Positions 31,067 through 40,538 of a stretch of 64,000 bases of DNA are shown here, piece by piece. Every line of letters starts with the position of its first letter. Position 1 is the stretch's first letter. Source of the stretch: Stentor coeruleus (taxonomy: Eukaryota; Ciliophora; Heterotrichea; Heterotrichida; Stentoridae); assembly GCA_001970955.1 (NCBI GenBank), contig MPUH01000145.1, positions 1 through 64,000 of the forward strand, given 5' to 3'. The position numbers and the translations under genes were made by a program. The notes beneath the pieces were generated by a model that made no database searches, was not told where the DNA came from, and was given only the letters and a program-made list of their open reading frames with translations.

Positions 31067-32365
31067 TTACTCTGTAGCACAATTTGAAGTCGGCCTTTTC
31101 CTAATCCTAATCAATTTCTCAATTTCTGGTGAAGACCTCAAATACATACTCATAGCTAAATCAATATCTTCATTGCATTTTTGTACTTCTTCACTAGTCT
31201 TATTCCTCCTATGAACATTTTCCGATATCATACTTTTCCCATCAGAGTTTTTCGATATAAATTCTTCAATATTCTCAAATCCTCCTCCAACCCTACACAA
31301 CAAATTCCCATGTTTTAAGGCAATAAAAACTTTTTTCTTACCAAACTTATAAAGATTCCCTGAATCCCTAGTAAAAAGTCCTATACGATGAGTTTTTCTA
31401 AGAAAAGTCCTTAAAGCATTATTAGTTTCTTGAGGTGTAGACTGTGGTATTGACGTAATATCAGATAAAACCCTACGTTTTGTAGCTGTTTTACTATTAT
31501 TTCCCATATCTTTTTGCATCCCAGAATGATTAGAATTTGATGTATTAGATAAACTTGTGTCTATAAACTGAGCCAAAGATTTGTTTGGGGTCATAACCAA
31601 CCCAGGTGTTACAATCATTGACCTTTCTGATTCACTTCTTACCTGATTTTTTCTTATCGATATATCCCCTATAGTATATCTATTATATTCTTTTTCTCTA
31701 TCATTTATAATATTTTCTAAAAACTCTTCACGCATTTTCGCTTTTTGCGCATTGTCTTCTAATTGATAAGTTATTGATTTCATTTTTTCTAATAAATCTT
31801 GATACTTACGTTTTTCTTCTTCATATCTTAGTTTATATATATCCATTTCTTTCTTAGTTTCTGTATATAAGCTTTGATATTTTTTCATAAGAACTTTATT
31901 TTTTTCATTTTCAGCTGTGAAATTATCTATAGTAATTTTTGCTTCTTTGGTTAGTTTTATAAACTCTTGATGCATTCGGTTTTTTTCTTGTTTTAAAATT
32001 TCACAGTTTTCGCAATCAGGTTCTGAGGTTTCATCGATTTGATCTAAGGATTCATTTGAGATCATTATTAGTATTTTTGTTCCAGAAACTTCTTCAGGAA
32101 ATTCTGATATGGTTTGGGTATGGGAGAAAAGTGGGATCCATTGGAAACCTTCGGTTGGGAAGAGTTTTGTATGGAGATTTATAGAAAATAAAGGTTTTTT
32201 TGTCTTTTGGTCTTTGACGATGATGTTTAGAAAACCTGATTTGGGGATTATAAATGTGGGTTCGGGAGGATTTTTCTGTTGTTTGAGGAGTTTTCCTTCA
32301 AGGTATAATGAATACTCTATATTATCTGTTAAGCCATCAGCACGGATTATACTTATTTGAAACAT
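31067..32365 (-). CDS. C2-like / coiled-coil / GAR-domain protein (microtubule binding)
   Basis: 432 aa. Residues 1-110 look like a C2-type beta sandwich (FQISIIRADGLTDNIEYSLYL, FLNIIVKDQKTKKPLF). Residues about 125-225 form a coiled coil. Near 335-373 is a GAR (GAS2-related) domain: KKVFIALKHGNLLCRVGGGF followed by ENIEEFISK, matching the VRVGGGW..L..YL core. GAR domains bind microtubules, so the protein likely links microtubules to a membrane or cortical partner. The last 60 residues are Ser/Arg-rich. It is divergent from the CXC gene, sharing a short upstream region that contains an assembly duplication. Confidence 0.75.
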   Translation of the reverse strand: MFQISIIRADGLTDNIEYSLYLEGKLLKQQKNPPEPTFIIPKSGFLNIIVKDQKTKKPLFSINLHTKLFPTEGFQWIPLFSHTQTISEFPEEVSGTKILIMISNESLDQIDETSEPDCENCEILKQEKNRMHQEFIKLTKEAKITIDNFTAENEKNKVLMKKYQSLYTETKKEMDIYKLRYEEEKRKYQDLLEKMKSITYQLEDNAQKAKMREEFLENIINDREKEYNRYTIGDISIRKNQVRSESERSMIVTPGLVMTPNKSLAQFIDTSLSNTSNSNHSGMQKDMGNNSKTATKRRVLSDITSIPQSTPQETNNALRTFLRKTHRIGLFTRDSGNLYKFGKKKVFIALKHGNLLCRVGGGFENIEEFISKNSDGKSMISENVHRRNKTSEEVQKCNEDIDLAMSMYLRSSPEIEKLIRIRKRPTSNCATE

Positions 32366-32385
32366 TACATTTGAAAATCGCTAAG

Positions 32386-32551
32386 AAACATAAATGGAAC
32401 GATCAGGCAAAAATGATAAGTTCTTCGTGGATATACCGAGTATATCAACACCAAAACCTNGTGTGTATTTTTTTTTCAAACATAAATGGAACGATCAGGC
32501 AAAAATGATAAGTTCTTCGTGGATATACCGAGTATATCAACACCAAAACCT
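32386..32551. repeat. Exact 74-bp direct repeat around a single N (assembly overlap)
   Basis: 32386-32459 and 32478-32551 are identical; N is at 32460 and 17 bases (mostly T) lie between. Both copies contain the start codon of the CXC gene (32394 and 32486). Only one copy is real. Confidence 0.9.
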
Positions 32552-33319
32552 CATCGGCTTTGTGTTAATACCCAAGTGTCACCCTTTTCTCAGTCTTTAC
32601 TCAGCTTATCTCCTATCACAGGAAAACTTAGCTCATCAACTCCATTATTCCAGCAGTAATTCAAAATCAGCAATACTCCCGATTTAGCATGGGGATCATT
32701 AAACCTAATCTCGCCACTTGGAACTGAAATTTTTCGCCCATCTCGGAGGATAATCCAAAAAATCGACTTTTCAAATTTAGCTGAAGGTGTTGGGAAATTA
32801 AAAGTCAATACATTACCAGTTGAGATAAAAATTTTCCAAGATGAAGCTTTTGAACATAGTAATTTGCTTACAAGTTTGAGTAAATCTAAACCTGCTAAAA
32901 GGCTTAGGTCAAAGGATCCAGGTACTAAGGTTATATGCACTTGTCCAAAGAGTAAATGCTTAAAAATGTATTGTGAGTGTTTTTCCCGCGGAAATTATTG
33001 TGATGGGTGTAATTGTGTTAACTGTCATAATACGTTGGAGTATGAGAATATTCGTAGAGAAGCTGTTTCAAGTTTGCTTGAGAGAAACCCTAATGCTTTT
33101 AAGTCGAAAATTAGTACTGTTGTTGGAGAAGGGGAAGAACTCTCTGTGCATTCCAAAGGATGCCACTGCACAAAATCAGCATGTTTAAAAAATTATTGCG
33201 AGTGTTTCCAAAATAGTGCAGTTTGCACTGATATGTGCCAATGTACAGGTTGCAAAAATATTGAACCTAACAAAAAACTCAAAAAGCAGGTTAAGGTAAA
33301 ACAAGAATTAAATCACTAA
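32486..33319 (+). CDS. CXC/CRC-domain protein (LIN54/TSO1/tesmin family)
   Basis: 272 aa with one 15-nt intron at 32656-32670 (join TPLFQHNTPD). The start is taken at 32486, the copy contiguous with the body; the same ATG in the duplicated overlap at 32394 leads nowhere. The C-terminal half has two cysteine-rich CXC motifs: CTCPKSKCLKMYCECFSRG...CNCVNC and CHCTKSACLKNYCECFQN...CQCTGC, separated by a linker containing RNPNAF, the diagnostic CRC pattern. Such proteins bind CHR/TTYGAA-type DNA and in animals and plants act in DREAM-like cell-cycle complexes. A link with the nearby cyclin is only a suggestion. The N-terminus is Ser/Pro-rich. Confidence 0.9.
32656..32670 (+). other. 15-nt intron of the CXC gene
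   Basis: GTAATTCAAAATCAG, phase 2; it contains the only in-frame stop between the ATG and the CXC motifs and ends in CAG. Confidence 0.8.
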
Positions 33320-33730
33320 ATTAACTCTTTTTAATCTAAAAAAAAAAACTATTTTACATATCCAATAAAAATCCAAAATCCTCTAACAGCATACTCAATA
33401 ATCTCTCAAAAAAAAAAATATCAAAACTTCTAATACAAAAAAAAAAACTTATAACAACAAACACGAAAACATAATTTTTCATACACAAAATTCTAATAAA
33501 AAAAATAGCCTTCTCCAAATTCTAATAAAAATAATAAACTTCTCTAAATTCATATCATTCTAAATATATTTTATTATTTATAAACCCTATAATAAATTTT
33601 CTATAATGCGCAGACTTCCTACACGTTAATTTTTTAAGATAAAATCCTAACACCCAACCTAAAACCCCGCTTTCAAAACTTGTTAATAATAAAATCCTCA
33701 TAGTACATAATTTTCAAGTTAATAATAAAA
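33320..33730. other. Intergenic, A- and C-rich, no gene seen
   Basis: Poly-A runs and imperfect short repeats (TTCTAATAAAAA units near 33490 and 33520) in a G-poor leader before the DHHC gene. Confidence 0.6.
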
Positions 33731-34735
33731 ATGAGAATTGTTGACTATTGGCAAGGTAAAAACAAATTTTTTTGTAAAGCAAGGATAATAACAGGTCCAG
33801 ACTGGTACAAAGGTATCCTAACAGGAAGTTTCACAATGCTTATCAGTTGTCTCATATACGCCTTTCCATTAAACTATTATATCCAAGAAGAATCTTATGC
33901 CCCAGTAATAATCTTTACTATACTATTACCCATAAGCATTTATTATTTATTCTCTGTAGCAACTCATGACCCAGGTTACATCCCAAAACAATCCTCATTA
34001 TTTACAACAAAAGCTAATGATGCTCTAAATGAATACATAACATCTCCGAAACCTCTATTAATCCAACATAAAGGCACTATAATCAAAATGAAATTCTGTA
34101 AAACTTGCATGTTATTCAGACCTCCACGATCATCTCATTGTTCAATATGCGATTTATGTGTTGAAGAATTCGATCATCATTGCCCATGGATAGGCAATTG
34201 TGTAGGTAAAAGGAACTATGTGTATTTTTTTAAGTTTCTTTTAAGTATGAATCTTTTAGCTATAACTGGATTTGTTTGTAGTATTGATCATGTAACACAT
34301 TATGAAAATTCAAATAAAGATGCTAGGAAGTCTTTAATTGTATCTTTTATATTGGTTGTATTATTGTTTTTTGTCCTATTTTTTGTATGTGGGCTTTTTG
34401 GGTTTCATTTGTATTTAGTTTTAACAGGGATTACTACGAATGAGAAAATTAAACAAACTTGGCCGAAAAGAAATTTTAATCCTTTTACTTCAGGGTCACC
34501 TTTGGAAAATTGTGGGATTAAGTATAAGGCTAGGATGTCTAAACCACAATTTGATCCTAAAGCTGTGATTAGTCAATATGCTGATGATATTAATCCTAAT
34601 TTGATATTAAGGAAGGTTAAGGTTTTGAAAACTTTTGGAACTGCTGAGGATACGGTGGAAAAAAAGCTACAGACATTAGGGAATAAACCTCCGACAAGTC
34701 GTCCTCAGTCTCCTTTGATGTCTGAATGTAGTTAA
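33731..34735 (+). CDS. DHHC-type protein S-acyltransferase
   Basis: 334 aa with four predicted membrane segments (about 31-50, 58-77, 165-185, 205-230). The zinc-binding DHHC cysteine-rich domain lies between the second and third: CKTCMLFRPPRSSHC...CDLCVEEFDHHCPWIGNCVG, with the catalytic DHHC at 148-151. The family's DPG motif (80-82) and TTxE motif (TTNE) are both present, so it should be active. It attaches palmitate to cysteines of membrane proteins in the Golgi or plasma membrane; potential clients include the MGxxCxS proteins encoded in this window, which is inference. C-terminal tail basic and Pro/Ser-rich. Confidence 0.95.
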   Translation: MRIVDYWQGKNKFFCKARIITGPDWYKGILTGSFTMLISCLIYAFPLNYYIQEESYAPVIIFTILLPISIYYLFSVATHDPGYIPKQSSLFTTKANDALNEYITSPKPLLIQHKGTIIKMKFCKTCMLFRPPRSSHCSICDLCVEEFDHHCPWIGNCVGKRNYVYFFKFLLSMNLLAITGFVCSIDHVTHYENSNKDARKSLIVSFILVVLLFFVLFFVCGLFGFHLYLVLTGITTNEKIKQTWPKRNFNPFTSGSPLENCGIKYKARMSKPQFDPKAVISQYADDINPNLILRKVKVLKTFGTAEDTVEKKLQTLGNKPPTSRPQSPLMSECS

Positions 34736-35397
34736 ATTATAATAATAATGTATGTTGGTTTAAATGATTTGGATAAGAGTTTATTATTGGAGATTTGTAG
34801 AGAATAAGTGTTTTAAAGGGGGTTTAGAGGATGGAGTATTTTTTTTTTAAAGGTTTTTTGTATTATGGTCAAATGAGGATTATTTGGCACTTCATTATCA
34901 CACTTTTACCCTAAAAACTAGTCCATGTTTTAGTGAGCCAGCAATTTCGTTGAGTATTATAGGATTTTTATTAGCAGTTTATCAAGAGCATTGGTTATAA
35001 AATTCATTACTTAGTTGTATCAAAGTTAACTTCTTGCTTATCCCTTATAGCTTAAGTGAAATTATTTATCATACTTTGCCCTACATGCGATATAAGAGTA
35101 ATTTCTGACTATAATAATTTACTGAATTAGTCTATTAATAAAAATCGTTGAGACTAAAGCATCAAAATTAGTTGTTAATAACTGAATAGCTCATTAGAAT
35201 TAATAAGAATTTAACCACTGAGGATTAGATATTGTCTAACACTGCTTCAGTAAAATAAATGTATTTTTTTTTATTTGAAACTTTCGATTAGAAATCATGA
35301 AGTGCAGAGCTGAGTCTAATTTTTACAATATTATATAAATAAAATATACTATAAAATCCTTTACTTATTTGTTAAACCCTAAATTTTCTTAAATAAA
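34736..35397. other. Intergenic, 660 bases, no gene seen
   Basis: G/T-rich just after the DHHC gene, then mixed AT-rich. On the minus strand a few short open pieces occur (for example SEITLISHVGQSMINNF), but stops are as dense as chance predicts. Confidence 0.5.
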
Positions 35398-35751
35398 TTA
35401 TTCGGTATGCACTTCTTTATTACCAAACGGCTCATCCACAGCAAGTAAAGTTTTACATTTAGGACAATGATGTCTTATTTCTTTAAACTTTTGATTACAT
35501 AAAGGTATCCAACACAAACAGCAACATCCAGCAAGTACAGCCAAAATCACTGCAGTTATTTTAGCGCTTTTCCCTAAATGATATGAGTAATTCGTCCACA
35601 CTTTTTTATTACATTTGGGACAATGCAAATTTTTCGGTGTATTCAACATAGTTTCCCTTTGTATATCTAAAGATGTTTTCTTTTTCTCATGTCCTTTATC
35701 CTTATCCCCCTTATTCTCTGCTTCTATAATAAACTCATCATTATCTTCCAT
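35398..35751 (-). CDS. LITAF-domain protein
   Basis: 117 aa. The C-terminal 75 residues are a LITAF/SIMPLE-like domain: CPKCNKKVWT, a hydrophobic membrane-inserting stretch (ITAVILAVLAGCCCLCWIPL) and HHCPKCKTLL, so the two half zinc-knuckles come together at the membrane. Such proteins sit on the cytosolic face of late endosomes and lysosomes. The N-terminal 40 residues are acidic/charged, without the usual PPxY motifs. Length is normal for the family. Alone between two intergenic stretches. Confidence 0.9.
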   Translation of the reverse strand: MEDNDEFIIEAENKGDKDKGHEKKKTSLDIQRETMLNTPKNLHCPKCNKKVWTNYSYHLGKSAKITAVILAVLAGCCCLCWIPLCNQKFKEIRHHCPKCKTLLAVDEPFGNKEVHTE

Positions 35752-35815
35752 TTATTTATAGCCTAATAAATCTTGATATTTTATCTAAAATCTTACAGCT
35801 AATACATTTGTTAAA

Positions 35816-36826
35816 TTAATTTGCAATCCATCGAATTCTTTGGCCTTCTTTCCATTCACCTCTTCTAACAGTCCCGTTTGGATAAATAATCGACCCAATG
35901 CCATTTTGTTTTCCTTGTTTCCATGGCCCTGAATACATTTTCCCATCAGCCCAAGTATAAGTTCCAAACCCATGTTTTTTATCATTCAAATAGCTTCCTT
36001 CATATTTCCTCCCATCAATCCAACTATATTTTCCTTTTCCATGCATACACCCTATAAACCATTCTCCAACATACTGTCTTCCATCAATCCATGTATAAGT
36101 TCCTTTCCCATGGATTTTATTATCACGCCAACTACCAACATATCTACTTGCATCACCCCATATATAACTTCCTTGTCCTTGTTTTTTCCCACATATATAA
36201 TATCCTTCATAACAAGATCCATCTTTCCAAACCTCTTTTCCAAACCCATGTTGTATATCATTTTTCCATTCACCTTCATATTTTGCCCCTGAAGTTTGAA
36301 CATATATTCCTTTACCATTAGCTCTATCATATTTCCATTCACCATCATATACATCACCATCTGCATGTATAAATTTCCCTATACCATGTGCTTGATTATT
36401 AACCCATTGCCCTTCATATCTTGCTCCATCAGGCCAAACTTGTACACCATAACCATCTCTAACCCCAGCTTTCCATTCTCCTGAATATTTTGCTCCAGTT
36501 TTAAACTCATAAACAGGTCGCATTTCCCGTTCAGTGGTGTCCTGAGTTATTTTTTCTCGGGCCTCATCTGGGCTGAAATGGCTTTTGGTTAAGGTTTTCA
36601 CCACATGTGAGTAGAGTTTTCTATAATGATACCCTCGCCAAACTGCTTGAATCCTTATAATCTTGTCTTTATGGATAACTACTTCCTTCAAAACCTCATA
36701 TGACGATGATGTTTTCTGGCCTTGCATCCTGGCTGTTACTGTTGTTTGATCATCATTAAAGTCTACTTCAGTATTATTCTCAGATTCACTTCGGCCACAA
36801 TTGCAACCTGAACAACTTGTTCCCAT
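35816..36826 (-). CDS. MORN-repeat protein with IQ motif, probably N-acylated
   Basis: 336 aa from the ATG at 36826, which gives MGTSCSGCNCG, a good N-myristoylation (G2, S6) and palmitoylation site; an ATG 12 codons upstream (36862) is also possible but would hide this signal and lie 34 bases from the neighbour's stop. After an IQ motif (IRIQAVWRGYHYRK), which predicts calmodulin binding, come ten MORN repeats of the type Y-x-G-x-W...G-x-G, from YSGEW through RRGEW. MORN arrays bind membranes or cortical structures. It likely sits at the cell cortex or ciliary base. The final repeat is degenerate. Confidence 0.9.
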   Translation of the reverse strand: MGTSCSGCNCGRSESENNTEVDFNDDQTTVTARMQGQKTSSSYEVLKEVVIHKDKIIRIQAVWRGYHYRKLYSHVVKTLTKSHFSPDEAREKITQDTTEREMRPVYEFKTGAKYSGEWKAGVRDGYGVQVWPDGARYEGQWVNNQAHGIGKFIHADGDVYDGEWKYDRANGKGIYVQTSGAKYEGEWKNDIQHGFGKEVWKDGSCYEGYYICGKKQGQGSYIWGDASRYVGSWRDNKIHGKGTYTWIDGRQYVGEWFIGCMHGKGKYSWIDGRKYEGSYLNDKKHGFGTYTWADGKMYSGPWKQGKQNGIGSIIYPNGTVRRGEWKEGQRIRWIAN

Positions 36827-36896
36827 ATTATTATTATTAAGAATAGTCAGTTTATAATCCATATTTTTAGACTATGATTTTTACTTTGCCCTCTAT

Positions 36897-38849
36897 TTAA
36901 AGAGACGTGAATGGCCTTTCACCTTGTTTTTTCACTGGTGGCAGAGGTCGACCTTCAGGAACTTCTTCTTCTATATTTGAAGGTGGAGAATTTGCATTAT
37001 ATGGTGTATGCTTGTTTCTTCCTGTAAGTAACTCAGGTTGTACCGTTGCTAACATACGTGAAAAACCAGGTCCAGCTCGAGCTATTCTATCAGCAGGGTC
37101 TCTATATGGAAGTTTATTCCAAGCTTGATATGGAGCGATTTTACCCATGAGTTTTTCTAAATCTTTTTGACATGAAGCACAAGACCAGCCACCAAGAGGT
37201 TTTCTTGCTAACATAGCATCGTCACCATCTCTAACAATTTTCATAGACTCAGTATCTTTGATAAGTTTTTCTAAAAACTTTAAAGCACGTTTTGTTTCAG
37301 ACTTATCAGCAAAACGCTTAGAAAACTCATCAGCCAGTTCTCTAAGTTTTAATAAAAACATCTCTTCAAGTTCTTTTAGTTTATCAAGTCCTGCTTTTTT
37401 AGCTAAAATTTCTTCGAGTTCTCTAAACTTGTTCCATAAATCTTTTAAACTTTTTTCCCCTTTGTCTTTATGATCTTTAGATTCTTGTTGGACTTTAAGT
37501 AAAATATTAGTGACCATAACTAAATCATATCCTTCAGGTAAGACTAGATATTTTAAAGAATCTTCAATAGTCCCAATTCTTCTTGATAAAGCTGTAAGTT
37601 TGGATGCATCTATTGAATCATCAACTTTGACAACTTGTTTTCCACCATCATGATTTCTTAGTAATTCATCAAGTTCAGAACGAAGAACTCGCTGTTTAAG
37701 GCTGAATTCTAAAGCTGTAAGTCTTGACCCATGATCATCAACACGTGCTTTAAGTTCCATATACATTTTCTGCATATCTTCAGATGAGATTTTCCCTTTA
37801 ACAGTTTCATCTAAAGCTCTTAAAGCTTTTCTTAACTGTTCAAGTTCTTCATGTGAAGCTCCAGTAGCTTGACGAGTTTTAACTTCCCCTTCAGGACGAT
37901 GTGAAGTTTCATTTTTCCTTAGAGTCTCAAGGATTTTTTTTATATCACTTTCTAAGTTCTTAGATAAAACATCAGCTCGTTCAGCTACAGTTTTTGTTTT
38001 CCCTAAACCATCTTCAAATCCTCTTATTTTTGAGTCAAGTTCTTTTAGAAGATTACTTAATTGCTTTAAGTCATCACTTAACATATCAACTCTTGTATTG
38101 TCCATAACAACAACTTCTTGAACTACAGCAGGTTCAATAGGTTTACTTATTTGCTCAACTTCACCTCCTAAACTATTTATTGCTTTTAATGCTTGTTGCA
38201 TATCTAGTTCTAGTTTATGAAGACGTTTTTCATGATCAACAATTTTCCCCCCATGGCCTTCAACTTTTTCTCTTGTGTCGATTAGATGTTTTTCGTTTCT
38301 TTCCATTTTGTTTGACATATCATCTAAATCTTGTTTAAAACTTTCGAGGATTCTTAGGTTTTTGTTCACTTCATCTTCGAGTTTTGCGATTTTTTCTAAC
38401 ATCTCGGCTAATGATATGTCTTGTTTTGCTGTTTTTTCTTGCATCTCAGATAAAGATACAGAGTGGTTTGAGATTATTTCTTTAGTTTCTTTTGATTCAT
38501 TTTCAAGCTTGGCCATGTTTTCTAAAGTATTCTGTTCAAATTTTTCTCTAAGTTCCTTTGCAGCTTCCAAGGCTGTAACTCGTCCAGTCAATCCACTTTG
38601 TGAATCTTGCAAAGCTTTAAGCAAGTCTTCAAGGGTTTCATATTTTCCTTTCATATCTTTCATTTCATCGCTTAACGATTTGGTTAAACGTTCATTAGCC
38701 TGAGCTCCACCCAGTGAAATTTCATGCCTACGAAGTACTTCAATAATAAATTCAAACACTGATTTAAACCCTTCCAAATTAAACGACACACTTAGTATCG
38801 CTTCTATAGACACTGGGTATTCCAAATGTATTTCAGTTCCTGATTCCAT
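36897..38849 (-). CDS. Long coiled-coil protein with a conserved CxxC C-terminal block
   Basis: 650 aa. Residues about 50-530 are almost continuous heptad-like coiled coil with many E/K/L. The C-terminus holds GGWSCASCQKDLEKLMG, then YQAWNKLPYRDPADRIAR and a GFSRML segment, followed by a Pro-rich tail. That block resembles the DUF4795/QRICH2-type C-terminus of sperm-flagellum proteins; I hold this loosely. An axonemal or cortical role is likely. It is divergent from 14-3-3, with 140 bases between the two ATGs. Confidence 0.8.
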   Translation of the reverse strand: MESGTEIHLEYPVSIEAILSVSFNLEGFKSVFEFIIEVLRRHEISLGGAQANERLTKSLSDEMKDMKGKYETLEDLLKALQDSQSGLTGRVTALEAAKELREKFEQNTLENMAKLENESKETKEIISNHSVSLSEMQEKTAKQDISLAEMLEKIAKLEDEVNKNLRILESFKQDLDDMSNKMERNEKHLIDTREKVEGHGGKIVDHEKRLHKLELDMQQALKAINSLGGEVEQISKPIEPAVVQEVVVMDNTRVDMLSDDLKQLSNLLKELDSKIRGFEDGLGKTKTVAERADVLSKNLESDIKKILETLRKNETSHRPEGEVKTRQATGASHEELEQLRKALRALDETVKGKISSEDMQKMYMELKARVDDHGSRLTALEFSLKQRVLRSELDELLRNHDGGKQVVKVDDSIDASKLTALSRRIGTIEDSLKYLVLPEGYDLVMVTNILLKVQQESKDHKDKGEKSLKDLWNKFRELEEILAKKAGLDKLKELEEMFLLKLRELADEFSKRFADKSETKRALKFLEKLIKDTESMKIVRDGDDAMLARKPLGGWSCASCQKDLEKLMGKIAPYQAWNKLPYRDPADRIARAGPGFSRMLATVQPELLTGRNKHTPYNANSPPSNIEEEVPEGRPLPPVKKQGERPFTSL

Positions 38850-38989
38850 TTATATAGCATTGGTTACAAGTTAAAATTAATAGGATAATAAAAATATCAA
38901 ATCTAATCCCAATATAAAATTATAAAATCCACATATCGATTATCTAAGTGACATATTGTAAATTCTTAATTCAAATTTCATATAATAGT

Positions 38990-39733
38990 ATGGCGAAACT
39001 TGCTAACCAAGGCTCTTTATCACGTACGGAACTTCTTTTGTTATGCAAGATGGCAGAGCAAACTGAAAGATACGAAGAAATGATTGAATTTGTACGTGCT
39101 TTCATTGCTAAAGACCACTCTGAGCTGAGTGTAGAAGAACGGAACATACTTTCAGTAGCATATAAAAATGTGGTGGGGAATAGAAGAACTGCTTGGCGTG
39201 TATTAAATTCAATCGAACAAAAAGAGTCACGTCGAGGTAATGATGAAAATAAAACCCGTGCAGCTGCTTATAAGGAAAAAGTTGAAGCTGAACTTAGAAG
39301 TTTTTGTCGTGAAATACTTCGGCTTATTGATAGTGACCTTCTTCCACATACTAATGATGATGAAGGAAAAGTTTTCTTTCTTAAAATGAAAGGAGATTAT
39401 TATCGCTATATATGCGAATTTGCCCAAGGACAGTATAAGGATGAAAGTAGTAATAATGCTAAAGATTGTTATCAACAAGCATATGATAAAGCTTTATCAT
39501 CTTTAGATTCTACTCATCCTACACGTCTTGGTCTTGCACTGAATTTCTCAGTGTTTAATTATGAAATTATGTCACAACAGTCTGAAGCTTGTGCAATGGC
39601 CCAAAAAGCTTTTGATGAGGCAATACAGGATCTTGAAAATTTGACTGATGAGACTGCGTATAAGGATTCAACAATGATATTGCAACTTATTAGAGATAAT
39701 TTGTCTTTATGGACATCAGAAGCTGACAACTAA
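38990..39733 (+). CDS. 14-3-3 protein
   Basis: 247 aa from the ATG at 38990 (MAKLANQGSLSRTELL). The sequence is full length: KMAEQTERYEEMIEFV, RNILSVAYKNVVGNRRTAWRV (with the phosphopeptide-binding Lys and Arg), KGDYYRYICEFA and LGLALNFSVFNYEIM, SEACAMAQKAFDEAI. It forms dimers that bind phosphoserine/threonine peptides. The key triad Arg-Arg-Tyr is intact (NRR...DYYRY). C-terminal tail is short. Codons before 38990 in the same frame lack an ATG. Confidence 0.97.
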   Translation: MAKLANQGSLSRTELLLLCKMAEQTERYEEMIEFVRAFIAKDHSELSVEERNILSVAYKNVVGNRRTAWRVLNSIEQKESRRGNDENKTRAAAYKEKVEAELRSFCREILRLIDSDLLPHTNDDEGKVFFLKMKGDYYRYICEFAQGQYKDESSNNAKDCYQQAYDKALSSLDSTHPTRLGLALNFSVFNYEIMSQQSEACAMAQKAFDEAIQDLENLTDETAYKDSTMILQLIRDNLSLWTSEADN

Positions 39734-39859
39734 TTTCGTAATTAGATTAGATAAGCTTTATTTTTTGATGTGGTTTTTTGATGATAAAAAGATGAATTTT
39801 TTTAATCATTTTTACTTTAAATACTTGTAAATTATTTCATCTAAATTTTTATTTTACTT

Positions 39860-40507
39860 CTAAACTATTGTGCACTTCATGCACTTTGAAGACTTTTCGC
39901 TAACTGCTGGGGCTAAATACTTGGGATTACTAACATCTCCTTCAGTAATTTTACCTTTTTTAACCATTTCTTGTAGGAACTCATTCATTTTCTTATGCTC
40001 ATCAACTTTATTTTTAACTTTTAAGTCTTTTTCATCAAGTTCTTTAGACTTGATAGTAACTTTTAAGTCAAGTTCAGCTTTTTCTTGCTGAGCAATTCTT
40101 TGGGTTTCTTCAAGCTCAAGAGCTAATTGCTTTCTTTTTGCAATCTCCTTTTCTTTCTCTTCGATTTCAGCTCTTAGTTTAAATTTTACATATTCGTCGC
40201 CAGAATCCATAACAGCGAGTTTTAAGCCGTCTATATAACAAGGATTACAAATTCTTTCTTCTTTACCACTTTCTGGATGAGGGCCAGTAAGTGGAGAGCA
40301 AGCACTGCATACAGCATTATAACAAAACTTACAATAATGCTTTTTGATTCCCCCTTTGCCTAAAGCTGAGTTGCAAGTTATGCATTCTTTCATTGCAGTG
40401 TACTTGGCTCTGTCAAGATCAGGGTCAAATGGGGCGATTTTTATAGTGATCTTTGTTAAATCAAGCGAACTCTTAAACTCGCTTCCTACAGACTCACTGG
40501 AATTCAT
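39860..40507 (-). CDS. FYVE-type zinc-finger protein with coiled coil and C-terminal CaaX-like box
   Basis: 215 aa. Eight cysteines at 42, 45, 59, 62, 67, 70, 87 and 90 follow the FYVE spacing CxxC...CxxC...CxxC...CxxC, with KKHYCKFC in place of RRHHCRxC. The PI3P-binding basic patch is therefore weakened but not absent. Residues 110-190 are a K/E-rich coiled coil. The protein ends CMKCTIV, so the last four residues fit a CaaX prenylation box. A membrane-anchored endosomal adaptor is a reasonable inference. The minus-strand run 39860-42195 has four same-direction genes with short gaps. Confidence 0.8.
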   Translation of the reverse strand: MNSSESVGSEFKSSLDLTKITIKIAPFDPDLDRAKYTAMKECITCNSALGKGGIKKHYCKFCYNAVCSACSPLTGPHPESGKEERICNPCYIDGLKLAVMDSGDEYVKFKLRAEIEEKEKEIAKRKQLALELEETQRIAQQEKAELDLKVTIKSKELDEKDLKVKNKVDEHKKMNEFLQEMVKKGKITEGDVSNPKYLAPAVSEKSSKCMKCTIV

Positions 40508-40538
40508 TTTTTATAATCCATTTATTATATCATAAAAA

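Noticed and set aside
32394-32459. The upstream copy of the CXC gene start as the true start
   Set aside because: It belongs to the duplicated contig overlap before the N and is not contiguous with the gene body.
34870-35240. A minus-strand gene with TAA/TAG at Gln-like positions
   Set aside because: Seven stops in about 75 codons equals chance density; the Gln reading is wishful.
36827-36862. The 12-codon N-terminal extension of the MORN protein
   Set aside because: The inner ATG gives a strong acylation signal and a more usual distance from the upstream gene, so the extension is less likely, though not excluded.
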